DNA of 63,598 nt from Helcococcus bovis (GTDB lineage Bacteria > Bacillota > Clostridia > Tissierellales > Peptoniphilaceae), in the NCBI RefSeq assembly GCF_046035435.1, contig NZ_JBFNFH010000009.1; one strand, given 5' to 3'. Below, in pieces: positions 45,455-54,822 of this stretch (position 1 is its first letter; the number at the start of each line of letters is the position of its first letter). Made by a program: the position numbers and the translations under genes. The notes beneath the pieces were generated by a model. The model saw only the letters and a program-made list of their open reading frames with translations. It did no database searches and was not told where the DNA came from.

Positions 45455-46143
45455 GTATTTTTTGTAAAAAATATGCTAAATTAATAACAGTTTTATTTTC
45501 TTTTTCTTTAATATTATTTTTACTTACACTTTCAATAAATATCGGTTCAGAAGATTTTAATTTTTACAAAAATTTTTCTATTGAACATAATTTGAAAAAT
45601 CAAGTTGGAGTAAGTCAAGATAATTTAGAGAAAATGTATAAAAGTTTGCAGGGACAAATAAAAAACGGGGATGAAAAAGAAATTAAACAATATTTTAATG
45701 ATAGAGAAGTTTCACACATGAAAGATGTGTATAAATTGTTTAATCTTAATAGAAATATTAATAGGATTATGATGGTAATAGTTATAATTAGTTCCACTTT
45801 AGTTTATTACAATAAAGAAGACAAAGTACAGAATTCAAAATATATAATAAATTATTTATTAATTATATTAGTCGGATTTTTAATATTAGGTGGTATAGTT
45901 TATTATAATTTTGAATCTTCATTTATTAAATTTCATGAATTATTTTTTAATAATGATTTATGGTTGTTGAATCCTGAAACAGATATAATGATAAGGATGT
46001 TACCACAGGAATTTTTTATGAGCATTGCATTTAAAATTTTTAGGACATTTATTTTTAATATGGGTATAATAATAATTAGTTTAACAATTTACATTTTTGT
46101 AAAGAAAAGAGGTAAAAAAAATGTTTCAGTACAATGGAAGTAG
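45451..46143 (+). CDS. DUF1461 (TIGR01906-type) integral membrane protein
   Basis: 230 residues, four to five membrane segments; NNDLWLLNPETDIMIRMLPQEFF is the family's signature block. Function unknown. The start overlaps the yigZ stop (ATGA) and its 3' end overlaps lgt by 23 bp, so it is tightly coupled to both. Confidence 0.82.
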   Translation: MSIFCKKYAKLITVLFSFSLILFLLTLSINIGSEDFNFYKNFSIEHNLKNQVGVSQDNLEKMYKSLQGQIKNGDEKEIKQYFNDREVSHMKDVYKLFNLNRNINRIMMVIVIISSTLVYYNKEDKVQNSKYIINYLLIILVGFLILGGIVYYNFESSFIKFHELFFNNDLWLLNPETDIMIRMLPQEFFMSIAFKIFRTFIFNMGIIIISLTIYIFVKKRGKKNVSVQWK

Positions 46144-46897
46144 GGTAGCATTTTCGTTTCTAGGGATAGATGTATACTGGTATGGTGTGCTTATTGTTAC
46201 AGGAATGATATTAGCAGTATATCTTGTAAGTAGAGAATTAAAACGATTGGGAGAGAATCCGGATTTAATATATGATATAGCAATTTGGGTGTTACCAGCG
46301 TCTATAATAGGAGCTAGGTTATATTATGTTATTTTTGAATTTGGAAGATATGATAATATTTGGGAAATGATTAATGTTAGAGATGGTGGATTAGCAATAC
46401 ATGGAGGAGTAATAGCCGCCGTATTAGTAGGATTTATTTATAGTAAAATTAAAAGAATCAATTTCTTTAAAGTTTCTGATTTAGTTGCAATTTTTATGCC
46501 ATTAGCTCAAGCTATTGGTAGATGGGGAAATTTTATAAATAACGAAGCACATGGGGGACCAACTAATGCACCTTGGGCTCTTATAATTGATGGACAAAAA
46601 TATCATCCGACATTTTTTTATGAGTCACTTGGAAATTTTTTAATATTTTTAGGATTGTTTATATATTATAGAAAAAAAGCTCCAAAGACGGGTAAAATAA
46701 CAGCTTTATATATGATATTTTACGGAATATTAAGATTTTTTGTTGAGTCTTTAAGAACCGATAGTTTATGGTGGGGACCAATAAGAGTTGCTCAATTGGT
46801 ATCAATTTTTGGAATTATCACAGGGGTAATTATAATTTATTTTGCAAATAAAAATAAGTTTTATTCAGAAGATTTTTATAATATTAAAAATATTTAA
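46121..46897 (+). CDS. lgt: prolipoprotein diacylglyceryl transferase
   Basis: 258 residues with about seven membrane segments. Hallmarks are YWYGVLIVTGM, the catalytic-region RDGGLAIHGGV, and GRWGNFINNEAHGGP. It attaches diacylglycerol to lipobox cysteines of lipoproteins. Ribosome site AAGAGGT lies within the upstream gene. Confidence 0.95.
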   Translation: MFQYNGSRVAFSFLGIDVYWYGVLIVTGMILAVYLVSRELKRLGENPDLIYDIAIWVLPASIIGARLYYVIFEFGRYDNIWEMINVRDGGLAIHGGVIAAVLVGFIYSKIKRINFFKVSDLVAIFMPLAQAIGRWGNFINNEAHGGPTNAPWALIIDGQKYHPTFFYESLGNFLIFLGLFIYYRKKAPKTGKITALYMIFYGILRFFVESLRTDSLWWGPIRVAQLVSIFGIITGVIIIYFANKNKFYSEDFYNIKNI

Positions 46898-46913
46898 CAT
46901 TTAAGTTTTTTAA

Positions 46914-46947
46914 ATAGAATACTATATATAGTATTCTATTTTTTTTA
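46914..46947 (+). terminator. terminator after lgt
   Basis: A 26-bp perfect palindrome ATAGAATACTATA-TATAGTATTCTAT (46914-46939) followed by eight T residues. Confidence 0.88.
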
Positions 46948-47010
46948 TTACATTACATTGTGTATTGAAATAAATAAAAAAAATTTTTTAAAAAAAATTA
47001 AAGGAAAAAT

Positions 47011-47048
47011 AAAAAAAAAGATAAAAAAATTTTTTATCTTTTTTTTTA
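47011..47048. terminator. A/T-only hairpin upstream of the mraZ promoter
   Basis: AAAAAAAAAGATAAAAAA (47011-47028) pairs with TTTTTTATCTTTTTTTTT, giving a long A-T stem with T tracts in both orientations. It lies 12 bp before the mraZ -35 and may act as a transcription insulator. Confidence 0.45.
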
Positions 47049-47059
47049 TATTTAAAATC

Positions 47060-47088
47060 TTGTAATTTATACTAAAATAGGATAGAAT
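47060..47088 (+). promoter_or_regulatory. promoter of the dcw cluster (PmraZ)
   Basis: TTGTAA (47060-47065), 17-bp spacer, TAGAAT (47083-47088). The MraZ boxes start 8 bp downstream of the -10. Confidence 0.7.
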
Positions 47089-47095
47089 ATAAGCA

Positions 47096-47131
47096 AGTGG
47101 AGAGTAAGTGGAATAAAGTGGTAGAAAGTGG
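47096..47131 (+). promoter_or_regulatory. mraZ: four direct-repeat MraZ boxes (AAGTGG)
   Basis: GTGG cores at 47097, 47108, 47118 and 47128, each preceded by A/G-rich sequence (AAGTGG) and spaced 11, 10 and 10 bp, one helical turn. MraZ in other bacteria represses its own operon through such direct repeats upstream of mraZ. The last box overlaps the mraZ ribosome site (GGTGA), so MraZ could affect both transcription start and translation region. Confidence 0.82.
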
Positions 47132-47139
47132 TGAAAGTT

Positions 47140-47571
47140 ATGTATATAGGAGAATATACACATTCAATAGATGACAAAGGTAGAGTTATAATGCCTTCTA
47201 AGTTTAGAGAAGAGCTTGGTGTGAAATTTTATGTAACAAAAGGCATGGAAGGTTGTATCTTCGTATATGATGAAGTTGAATGGAAAAGACTTGAAGAAAA
47301 AACAAAAAACTTAAAACTTACCTCAAAAAAAGCAAGACAGTTCGAAAGATTATTTTATGCACCTGCTAGAGAATTAGAGTTTGATAAACAAGGACGTTTT
47401 GTAATACCACAAAATTTAAGAGATTATGCAAAAATAGAAAAAGAAGCATCAATAATAGGTGTATCTTCTAGGATTGAAATTTGGGATAAAAATAAATATG
47501 AAGAGTATATTAGTGGTTCAGAAATGGATTATGATTCAATAACAGAAGATTTTGAAGATTTAGATATATAG
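47140..47571 (+). CDS. mraZ: transcriptional regulator MraZ
   Basis: 143 residues from ATG 47140, giving the normal start MYIGEYTHSIDDKGRVIMPSKFREE; a GTG at 47128 is in frame but inside a MraZ box. Two SpoVT/AbrB-like halves are visible (DDKGRVIMPSKFR and FDKQGRFVIPQNLR). It binds the repeats just upstream and autoregulates the dcw cluster. Confidence 0.95.
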   Translation: MYIGEYTHSIDDKGRVIMPSKFREELGVKFYVTKGMEGCIFVYDEVEWKRLEEKTKNLKLTSKKARQFERLFYAPARELEFDKQGRFVIPQNLRDYAKIEKEASIIGVSSRIEIWDKNKYEEYISGSEMDYDSITEDFEDLDI

Positions 47572-47582
47572 GATGAGGGACT

Positions 47583-48515
47583 ATGAAATTCAATCACGAA
47601 CCTGTATTGTTAAAAGAAACAATAGAGGCATTAAATATTAAAGAAAATGGAATATATGTTGATTGTACAGTTGGTGGAGCTGGTCATTCTATCGAGATTT
47701 TGAAAAGAATGGGTAGTGAGGGGAGACTTGTAGCAATTGATCAAGATGAAGAAGCTCTTATAGCTGCTTCAAATAGATTACAAGACTATAAAGATCAAGT
47801 TTATTTTATAAAGTGTAATTATGCATATTTAGGTAAAATTCTTGATGAATTGTCAATTGATAAAGTTGATGGAGTTTTAATGGATATTGGAGTTTCATCA
47901 CATCAACTTGATGAAGGGGAAAGAGGTTTTTCTTATCATCAAGAAGCTGAATTAGACATGAGAATGGATAAAGATCAAGAATTGACAGCAAGGTATATTG
48001 TAAATAATTATGATAAAGATGATCTTGAAAAAATCTTTTGGCAATATGGCGAAGAAAAATGGGGTATGAGAATCGCTGAATTTATAATTGAAGCAAGAAA
48101 AGAAAAAGAAATTATTACAACATTTGATTTAGTAGAAATTATAAAGGCAGCTATACCTAAAAAAGCTAGATTAGATAAACATCCAGCTAAAAAAATATTT
48201 CAAGCATTGAGAATAGAAGTAAATAAAGAATTAGATGTTTTAGAAACAGGAATACAATCTTCAGTTGAAAGATTAAAACAAGGTGGGAGATTAGCAATTA
48301 TAACTTTTCACTCTTTAGAAGATAGAATAGTTAAAAATAATTTTAAGGAATTATCTAAAGGATGTACATGCCCTCCCGAATTTCCAGTATGTGTATGTAA
48401 TAGAAGAGAAGTTATAAAAGTTATAAATAAAAAACCTATTACAGCAACTGAAGAAGAATTGAAAAATAACAATAGATCAAGATCAGCAAAATTAAGAGTG
48501 TGTGAAAAATTATAG
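47583..48515 (+). CDS. rsmH: 16S rRNA (cytosine-1402-N4) methyltransferase
   Basis: 310 residues with the SAM motif VDCTVGGAGHS, GVLMDIGVSSHQLD and the C-terminal TFHSLEDRIVK. It methylates C1402 in the decoding centre. Standard second gene of the dcw cluster; GATGAGGGACT ribosome site. Confidence 0.96.
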   Translation: MKFNHEPVLLKETIEALNIKENGIYVDCTVGGAGHSIEILKRMGSEGRLVAIDQDEEALIAASNRLQDYKDQVYFIKCNYAYLGKILDELSIDKVDGVLMDIGVSSHQLDEGERGFSYHQEAELDMRMDKDQELTARYIVNNYDKDDLEKIFWQYGEEKWGMRIAEFIIEARKEKEIITTFDLVEIIKAAIPKKARLDKHPAKKIFQALRIEVNKELDVLETGIQSSVERLKQGGRLAIITFHSLEDRIVKNNFKELSKGCTCPPEFPVCVCNRREVIKVINKKPITATEEELKNNNRSRSAKLRVCEKL

Positions 48516-48523
48516 AGGTAGAA

Positions 48524-48988
48524 ATGGAAAATTTAAGAGAATTAAAAGTTAATAATTTGAATCCCTCTATAAAGAAATCTAGGATTAGAGCAAGAAGAAA
48601 AACTAGAATAAATTTTCAAACTTTGAGATATAATATGATATATGTAAATATTATAGCTATAGTTATTTTATTCTTCACCTTATTAGTTGGATATTCTGAA
48701 ATGGTACACATAAGTAGTAATAATTTAGTAATGCAAGGTCAACTTGATGTATTAGAAGTAGATCAAAATTCACTTAAAAATATTGCAACCCCATTACAAA
48801 ATGAAAAAAGAATAGAAGCAATTGCTAAATCAAGACTTGATATGGTATATCCAAATAGAGAAAATATAGTTAAAGTTGATAATATCAAAAATGAAAGACA
48901 ATTGGCATTGAGTGATTTTGAAACAAAAAATAATTCAAATAATAAATCTAGTTCAGTTTTATCAATTATAACAAATTTATTTAGATGA
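48524..48988 (+). CDS. ftsL: cell division protein FtsL
   Basis: 154 residues: a basic cytoplasmic N-terminus (KKSRIRARRKTRI), one membrane segment (about 40-60) and a short extracytoplasmic helix with the KSRLDMVYPNRENI block. It pairs with FtsB/DivIC and recruits septal synthases. Call based on topology plus position between rsmH and ftsI. Confidence 0.8.
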   Translation: MENLRELKVNNLNPSIKKSRIRARRKTRINFQTLRYNMIYVNIIAIVILFFTLLVGYSEMVHISSNNLVMQGQLDVLEVDQNSLKNIATPLQNEKRIEAIAKSRLDMVYPNRENIVKVDNIKNERQLALSDFETKNNSNNKSSSVLSIITNLFR

Positions 48989-48995
48989 GGTTTTG

Positions 48996-51257
48996 ATGAA
49001 GAAAAAAGCTAATAGAAAAAAAATGCTGAAATATTTTGAAAATACAGATATAAAAATGTATTCTTTCTTAATCGTTTTAGCATTTTTTGTTTTTTTATAT
49101 ATAATAAGATTTTACATGTTGCAAATTCAAGATATTAATGATTATAAGTTGAAAGGACAAAACGTTGTGAAAGTTGGTAACATTATAAGTCCAGATCGAG
49201 GGTCTATTTTGGATAGAAATGGTAAACCTATAGCAATTACACAAAAAATAGACTCATTATATATGCTTCCTGTTACAACTAAAAATAAGAGTAAAGAAGC
49301 TGAAAGTATAGTTTCAGATAGTAAAAAGTTTAATTCACTTAATAGTGATAAACAAAAAGAAATAAAGAAATTAGCTTCTATTTCAGTTTATACGTCAGAA
49401 GAAATTGAAAAGATATCAAATATATTAGGTATTTCAAAAACTATCCTTGAAGATAATATAAAAAATGGTAGAGAAGGGTATATTTTTGATGGATTAAATA
49501 AAAAACAAAAAGAATTAATTGAAGATTTAGATTTAAGTTATTTAAAAATTGTACAAATTGATAAAAGAATTTACCCAAATAATGATTTATTGTCAAGTAC
49601 GATAGGTTTTACAGAAAATAATGCTGGAGAATATGGTTTGGAAAAGTATTATGATAAAATACTTTCTGGGGAACAAGGTTATAAAGAATTTTATAAAGCT
49701 TTACATGGAACAGAGATTCCATTTTATAGTGGAGATGCTTTAGATGCAAAAGAATCAAGAAATATTGTTACAACAATTAATTTAGATTTACAGAAAATAC
49801 TTTACAAATATACAAAAGAGGCTATGATTTCTACAAAATCGTTATCTGCAACAGCGGTAATAATGGACCCAAATAATGGGGAAGTGTTAGCTATGGAATC
49901 TTTCCCATCCTTTAACCCGAATAGTCCAAGAATGTTAAATTCTGATATTGATAAATTGTTTTTATCTAATTTAGATAAATTTAAGGAATCGGAGTATTTA
50001 ATTTCAAGATGGAATAATAATGCTGTATCTATGAGATATGATCCAGGATCAGTTTATAAAGTAATTACAACTGCAATAGCGTTGGATTCTGATAATGAGA
50101 TAAAAAATAAAATATATGAGGATAAGGGTTACTATGAAATTGTTCCAGGAGTTGTGATAAAAAGTTGGAGATATTGGAATCCTCATGGTCCTCAAAATTT
50201 AAGAGATGCATTAAAAAATTCATCAAATCCTGTTTTTGTACAAGTTGCACAAGATATAGGTAAACAAAGATATATTGATTATGGGCAATCATTTAGATTT
50301 GGAAAGAAAACAGGGATAGATCTGCCAAATGAAATTGATGGATTTTTCCCAAAAAATGCAAATATATCAGATGTTGATTTTGGAATAATGAGTTATGGGC
50401 ACTATGTAAATGTAAATCCAATTCAATTATTAAGTTCAATGAATACAACTGTAAATGGGGGAAAATACTATAAACCACATTTATTAAAAAAAGTACAGGA
50501 TAAAAATAATCAAGATATTTATGAAAATAAAGAACAATATTTAGGGAAAACTATTTCAGAAAGCACTTCTAACGAAATAAAAGAATATTTAGAATATACT
50601 GCAGATAGTTATGGATTAAATACTGACAAAATAAAATTTGGAGCTAAAACAGGAACAACGGTGAAATATACAGAAGATAATATATTCAATCATAATAATG
50701 ATAAATATGAATCAGTATATGTTTCTATTTTTATGTCATATCCATCAAATAATCCTAAATATACTTTATTATTGGTATTAAACGAACCTTTAACAAGTCA
50801 GTTATCTGCAGATACTGCGGTACCATTTGCAAATAAAATAATGCAAGATTTGGTGGTATATGATTATGGAGATTCTAACAAACTTCAAAAAACTAACAGT
50901 TTTGTTAAAATTCCAGATGTAGTTGGTTTGTCCTTTGAAGAGGCAAGTGTAAAATTAGATGAAAATAATGTTAAATCAACTACTAAACAAGAAATAGGGA
51001 GATTTCATATAATAAAAAGTCAAAATCCACCTGCTTATGGATTAATAAAAAAAGATGAATTTTTGAGTTTAGAATTTGAAAATAAAATAAAAGTACCAGA
51101 CTTGATAGGTAGAGAAGTTAATAATATTGGAGAATTTTTAAAATTAAATAAAATAAATTATGTAATAAATGGTAAAGGAACAATAATAAAATCTCAATCA
51201 GTAAAATCTGGAGATATAATTAATGAACAAGAAATTATTACATTAGAAACAGAATAG
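48996..51257 (+). CDS. ftsI: class B PBP with PASTA domains (FtsI/SpoVD-type division transpeptidase)
   Basis: 753 residues from ATG 48996 (GAGG upstream; TTG 48993 in frame). Membrane anchor (about 22-42), SPDRGSILDRNGKPIA dimerisation motif, transpeptidase motifs S352-VYK, S409-SN, K551-TGT, then two PASTA-like modules (KIPDVVGLSFEEASVKL; KVPDLIGREV). It cross-links septal peptidoglycan. PASTA tails are typical of Firmicutes SpoVD/PBP2x. Followed by mraY with a 8-bp gap. Confidence 0.93.
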   Translation: MKKKANRKKMLKYFENTDIKMYSFLIVLAFFVFLYIIRFYMLQIQDINDYKLKGQNVVKVGNIISPDRGSILDRNGKPIAITQKIDSLYMLPVTTKNKSKEAESIVSDSKKFNSLNSDKQKEIKKLASISVYTSEEIEKISNILGISKTILEDNIKNGREGYIFDGLNKKQKELIEDLDLSYLKIVQIDKRIYPNNDLLSSTIGFTENNAGEYGLEKYYDKILSGEQGYKEFYKALHGTEIPFYSGDALDAKESRNIVTTINLDLQKILYKYTKEAMISTKSLSATAVIMDPNNGEVLAMESFPSFNPNSPRMLNSDIDKLFLSNLDKFKESEYLISRWNNNAVSMRYDPGSVYKVITTAIALDSDNEIKNKIYEDKGYYEIVPGVVIKSWRYWNPHGPQNLRDALKNSSNPVFVQVAQDIGKQRYIDYGQSFRFGKKTGIDLPNEIDGFFPKNANISDVDFGIMSYGHYVNVNPIQLLSSMNTTVNGGKYYKPHLLKKVQDKNNQDIYENKEQYLGKTISESTSNEIKEYLEYTADSYGLNTDKIKFGAKTGTTVKYTEDNIFNHNNDKYESVYVSIFMSYPSNNPKYTLLLVLNEPLTSQLSADTAVPFANKIMQDLVVYDYGDSNKLQKTNSFVKIPDVVGLSFEEASVKLDENNVKSTTKQEIGRFHIIKSQNPPAYGLIKKDEFLSLEFENKIKVPDLIGREVNNIGEFLKLNKINYVINGKGTIIKSQSVKSGDIINEQEIITLETE

Positions 51258-51265
51258 GAGAAGTT

Positions 51266-52213
51266 ATGAGTGAAATTTTATTGATGATGCTTTCTATAGT
51301 ATTATCAACAGTATTAGTATGGGCATTGATTCCGATTTTAAGAAAAATGAAAGTCGGGCAATCTATAAGAGAAGAGGGAAATAAAGAACATTATAAAAAA
51401 GCGGGAACACCTACTATGGGTGGAATAGCGTTTGTTTCTGCATTTTTGATTATATCTTTAGCCTTTATATACAATCTAAACGTATTATTTGTAGTTTTAG
51501 GTACATTATTTTTTGGGTTGATTGGATTCATTGATGATTTTGAGAAGATTGTAAAAAAGCATAATCTTGGATTAAATGAAAAACAAAAATTAATTTTACA
51601 ATTTGGTATTTCGTTTATATTAATACTTTTAATGTATGTACTTTTAGATACTAAGATGTATATGTTAAAAATCCCATTCATCACAGATGGTGTAAATATC
51701 AGTGTATTAGTGATTCCTATCCTTATCTTTATAATGGTTGGGACAGTTAATGCAGTAAATTTAACTGATGGATTAGATGGATTATTATCTTCCGTATCAA
51801 TCCCGGTTTATATAGGAATATATTTCTTAGCAAGAGTTAGTCATCCAAATGTAGCTGCTTCAGCGTTAATTTTCGCAGGAGTACTTTTAGGATTTTTAGT
51901 ATTTAATTCAAATCCTTGTTCTATAATGATGGGAGATACTGGCTCTATGGCAATAGGTGGGTCTATAGTAGTTATGATGTTTATAATAAATAAACCAATT
52001 TATTTAATTTTTATTGGTGGAATTTATCTCATTGAAGCATTGTCAGTAATTATCCAAGTTGCATATTTCAAGAAAACTGGTGGTAAGAGAATATTTAGAA
52101 TGAGTCCTATTCATCATCATTTTGAATTAGGTGGTCATAAAGAAACAAAGATTGTTGCAAGTTTTATGGTGGTAAGTATTTTATTAACATTGTTTACACT
52201 GTATATCGCGTAG
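51266..52213 (+). CDS. mraY: phospho-N-acetylmuramoyl-pentapeptide transferase
   Basis: 315 residues, about ten membrane segments. Active-site motifs: GFIDDFEKI, NAVNLTDGLDGL, MGDTGSMAIGG and the SPIHHHFELGG loop. It makes lipid I from UDP-MurNAc-pentapeptide and undecaprenyl phosphate. No murE or murF lies between ftsI and mraY, unlike the usual order. Confidence 0.97.
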   Translation: MSEILLMMLSIVLSTVLVWALIPILRKMKVGQSIREEGNKEHYKKAGTPTMGGIAFVSAFLIISLAFIYNLNVLFVVLGTLFFGLIGFIDDFEKIVKKHNLGLNEKQKLILQFGISFILILLMYVLLDTKMYMLKIPFITDGVNISVLVIPILIFIMVGTVNAVNLTDGLDGLLSSVSIPVYIGIYFLARVSHPNVAASALIFAGVLLGFLVFNSNPCSIMMGDTGSMAIGGSIVVMMFIINKPIYLIFIGGIYLIEALSVIIQVAYFKKTGGKRIFRMSPIHHHFELGGHKETKIVASFMVVSILLTLFTLYIA

Positions 52214-52222
52214 GTGTTTTTT

Positions 52223-53557
52223 ATGAATATTAAAGAAAAAAAAGTTATTGTATTTGGATTGGGAGTAACTGGAAAATCATCCATTAAAGCACTTTCAAAA
52301 TTAGGAGCAAAAGTATTTATTTATGATGATAGAAAATATGAAGATTACAAGGATGTATTATCAGATTTAGAAGAATATAATTATGAAATTATAAAAAATG
52401 TTAATGATGTTGATTGGAATTCAATTTCTTTCATATTAAAAAGCCCTGGAATTAGGCTTGATAATGAGTTTATAAAACTTGCTTTAGAAAAAAAAGTAAA
52501 AGTTTTTTCAGATATAGAGGTTGCGTTTAAAATTTGGGGTGGAGATAATTTTATTGCGGTAACAGGCACAAATGGTAAAACAACTACAACATCAATGATA
52601 AGTCATATATTAAATGAATGTGGTATAAAATCAAAAGTCGTTGGAAATATTGGTGTTGGAATATTGTGGGAAATATTGGAAAATGGACTTGATTATAAAT
52701 ATGTTTTAGAATTATCAAGTTTTCAATTATCTAGCATTGAAGAATTTAGAGCAAAAGTTTCGATAATCACAAATATTTCCGAAGATCACACAGATTGGCA
52801 TGGAACATTTGAAAATTATAGAGATGCAAAATATTCAATTTTTAGAAATTCGTTGGAAGATGATATTGTTATTTTAAATAAAGATGATAAATACTTACAA
52901 AATTTAAATATTAATAGTAAAAAAGTTTTGTATTTTTCACTTAAAGATGAGTGTGATGCTTATTTAAATAATGAAAAAATAAAAGTGATAGATAAAGAAT
53001 TTAATAAAAATAAAATTCACTTAATTGGAAAACACAATATAGCTAATACATTAGCATCTATACTGGCTATTTTAAATTTGAAGCTAGAATTTAATGATGT
53101 TGTTAATGCTATATCTACTTTTAAGGCTATAGAACATAGAATTGAATTTGTAAGTGAAATTGATGGCGTTTGTTATTACAATGATTCAAAGGGAACAAAT
53201 ACAGATTCAACCAAAGTAGCACTTGACGGTTTTAAACAAAATGTAATTTTAATTGGTGGAGGCTATGATAAACATGTTGAATTCGATGTTTTATTTGATG
53301 GAAGTACGAATATAAAGTTATTAATTTTATATGGTGCAACTAAAATAAAAATGAAGGAAGCAGCAGAAAAATATAATATTAAAAATATAATAATTGTATC
53401 TGATTTAGCAGAAGCAGTAGAATTTGCTCATAAAAATGCAATAAATGGAGACACTGTTCTTTTTTCTCCCGCAAATGCAAGTTGGGATATGTATAGTAGT
53501 TATGAAGAAAGAGGAAGACATTTTAAGAATTTGGTATTGAAATATGATAATAAATGA
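52223..53557 (+). CDS. murD: UDP-N-acetylmuramoylalanine-D-glutamate ligase
   Basis: 444 residues from ATG 52223 (TAGGTG upstream; GTG 52214 also in frame). N-terminal Rossmann domain (VFGLGVTGKS), central ATP-binding GTNGKTTTTSM, and the C-terminal Mur ligase domain (YNDSKGTNTDS). It adds D-glutamate to UDP-MurNAc-L-Ala. Confidence 0.96.
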   Translation: MNIKEKKVIVFGLGVTGKSSIKALSKLGAKVFIYDDRKYEDYKDVLSDLEEYNYEIIKNVNDVDWNSISFILKSPGIRLDNEFIKLALEKKVKVFSDIEVAFKIWGGDNFIAVTGTNGKTTTTSMISHILNECGIKSKVVGNIGVGILWEILENGLDYKYVLELSSFQLSSIEEFRAKVSIITNISEDHTDWHGTFENYRDAKYSIFRNSLEDDIVILNKDDKYLQNLNINSKKVLYFSLKDECDAYLNNEKIKVIDKEFNKNKIHLIGKHNIANTLASILAILNLKLEFNDVVNAISTFKAIEHRIEFVSEIDGVCYYNDSKGTNTDSTKVALDGFKQNVILIGGGYDKHVEFDVLFDGSTNIKLLILYGATKIKMKEAAEKYNIKNIIIVSDLAEAVEFAHKNAINGDTVLFSPANASWDMYSSYEERGRHFKNLVLKYDNK

Positions 53558-54743
53558 AATTATAAAAACTTTTTTTAAGAGTTTAAATAAATATTATAAT
53601 AATGATGCGTCTAAGGGGAGATTAAATATAAATATTTTAATTTCAATTTCAATTCTAAGCATATTGGGATTAATTATTTTATTAAGCGCAAGTTCATATT
53701 TGACTATAAAGTATGAACATGGAAGATTTTTTTATGTTTTTAGACAAGGTGCTTTTTTGATAGTTGGATTTATCTTGATGCTGATAGTTTCAAAGTTAGA
53801 TTATAGATTTTATAGAAAATGGTCAATGTTATTTTATATTGCTACAATCATTTTATTAATATTGTGCTATGTTCCATTTTTTTCCTCTCCAATAAATGGA
53901 GCTAAGAGGGCGATAAAAATATTTGTAACTTTCATGCCTTCAGATATTGCTAAGTTATTTATTATTACATCATTAGCATCATTTTTAATTAAAAATAAAA
54001 AATACAATCATGAATGGAAAAGTGGTCTTTTATATGTAATGATTTTTATTGGCATACCAACATTGCTGATTTTTATGCAGACTGATTTTTCTACATCAAT
54101 GGTTTTACTATTTGCGTGTTTATTTGTTTATTTTTCATATGGATTTAAATTAAAATTTTTTGCAGTATTGATACCAATGGCAATATTAGCATATTTTGCA
54201 GCGCCTTTTATACTTAAACCATATCAGATAGATAGATTAGTTGCATTTCTAAACCCTGAAGCTTATTATGATGATATTTCATGGCAAGTATTAAATGGCC
54301 TTTTTGGTTTTTCAAGAGGGGGATTATTTGGAGTTGGATTTGGTAAAGGTATTTATAAGCATGGATACTTATCTGATGAAGTAATAAACGATATGATTTT
54401 TTCTGTAGTTGGAGAAGAATTTGGATTAATTGGTTCTATTGTAATACTATTAATTGTCTTTTTAATTACATTTTATATTATAAAAGAAGCGCTGAAAACT
54501 AAAGATTTATATGCTAAGTTAGTATGCTTTGGAATTGGTTTAGTATACTTTTTGCAATCTATGGTAAATATGGGTGTAACTGTAAGTATGATACCAAATA
54601 CAGGTATTACTTTCCCTTTTATATCTAATGGTGGGAGTTCTTTAATTATGTTTTTTATCATGTTTGGAGTAGTATTAAATATTTCTAGACAAAATAGATA
54701 TCTCGAAAAAATTGAAAAAAATAAAAATAAAAAAAATGTTTAA
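53544..54743 (+). CDS. ftsW: lipid II polymerase FtsW (SEDS family)
   Basis: 399 residues with ten membrane segments and SEDS motifs (SSYLTIKYEHGRFFYVFRQ, INGAKRAIK, FMQTDFSTSMVLL, FPFISNGGSSLI). It polymerises lipid II into glycan at the septum with FtsI. Overlaps murD by 14 bp. It is the only SEDS gene in the window; no rodA accompanies mreBCD. Confidence 0.93.
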   Translation: MIINEIIKTFFKSLNKYYNNDASKGRLNINILISISILSILGLIILLSASSYLTIKYEHGRFFYVFRQGAFLIVGFILMLIVSKLDYRFYRKWSMLFYIATIILLILCYVPFFSSPINGAKRAIKIFVTFMPSDIAKLFIITSLASFLIKNKKYNHEWKSGLLYVMIFIGIPTLLIFMQTDFSTSMVLLFACLFVYFSYGFKLKFFAVLIPMAILAYFAAPFILKPYQIDRLVAFLNPEAYYDDISWQVLNGLFGFSRGGLFGVGFGKGIYKHGYLSDEVINDMIFSVVGEEFGLIGSIVILLIVFLITFYIIKEALKTKDLYAKLVCFGIGLVYFLQSMVNMGVTVSMIPNTGITFPFISNGGSSLIMFFIMFGVVLNISRQNRYLEKIEKNKNKKNV

Positions 54744-54822
54744 AAATAATAAATATATTGATATACTAATAGTAATAGTATAAAAATTTATATAAAAATG
54801 AATAATTTATTTGGAGGATTAA

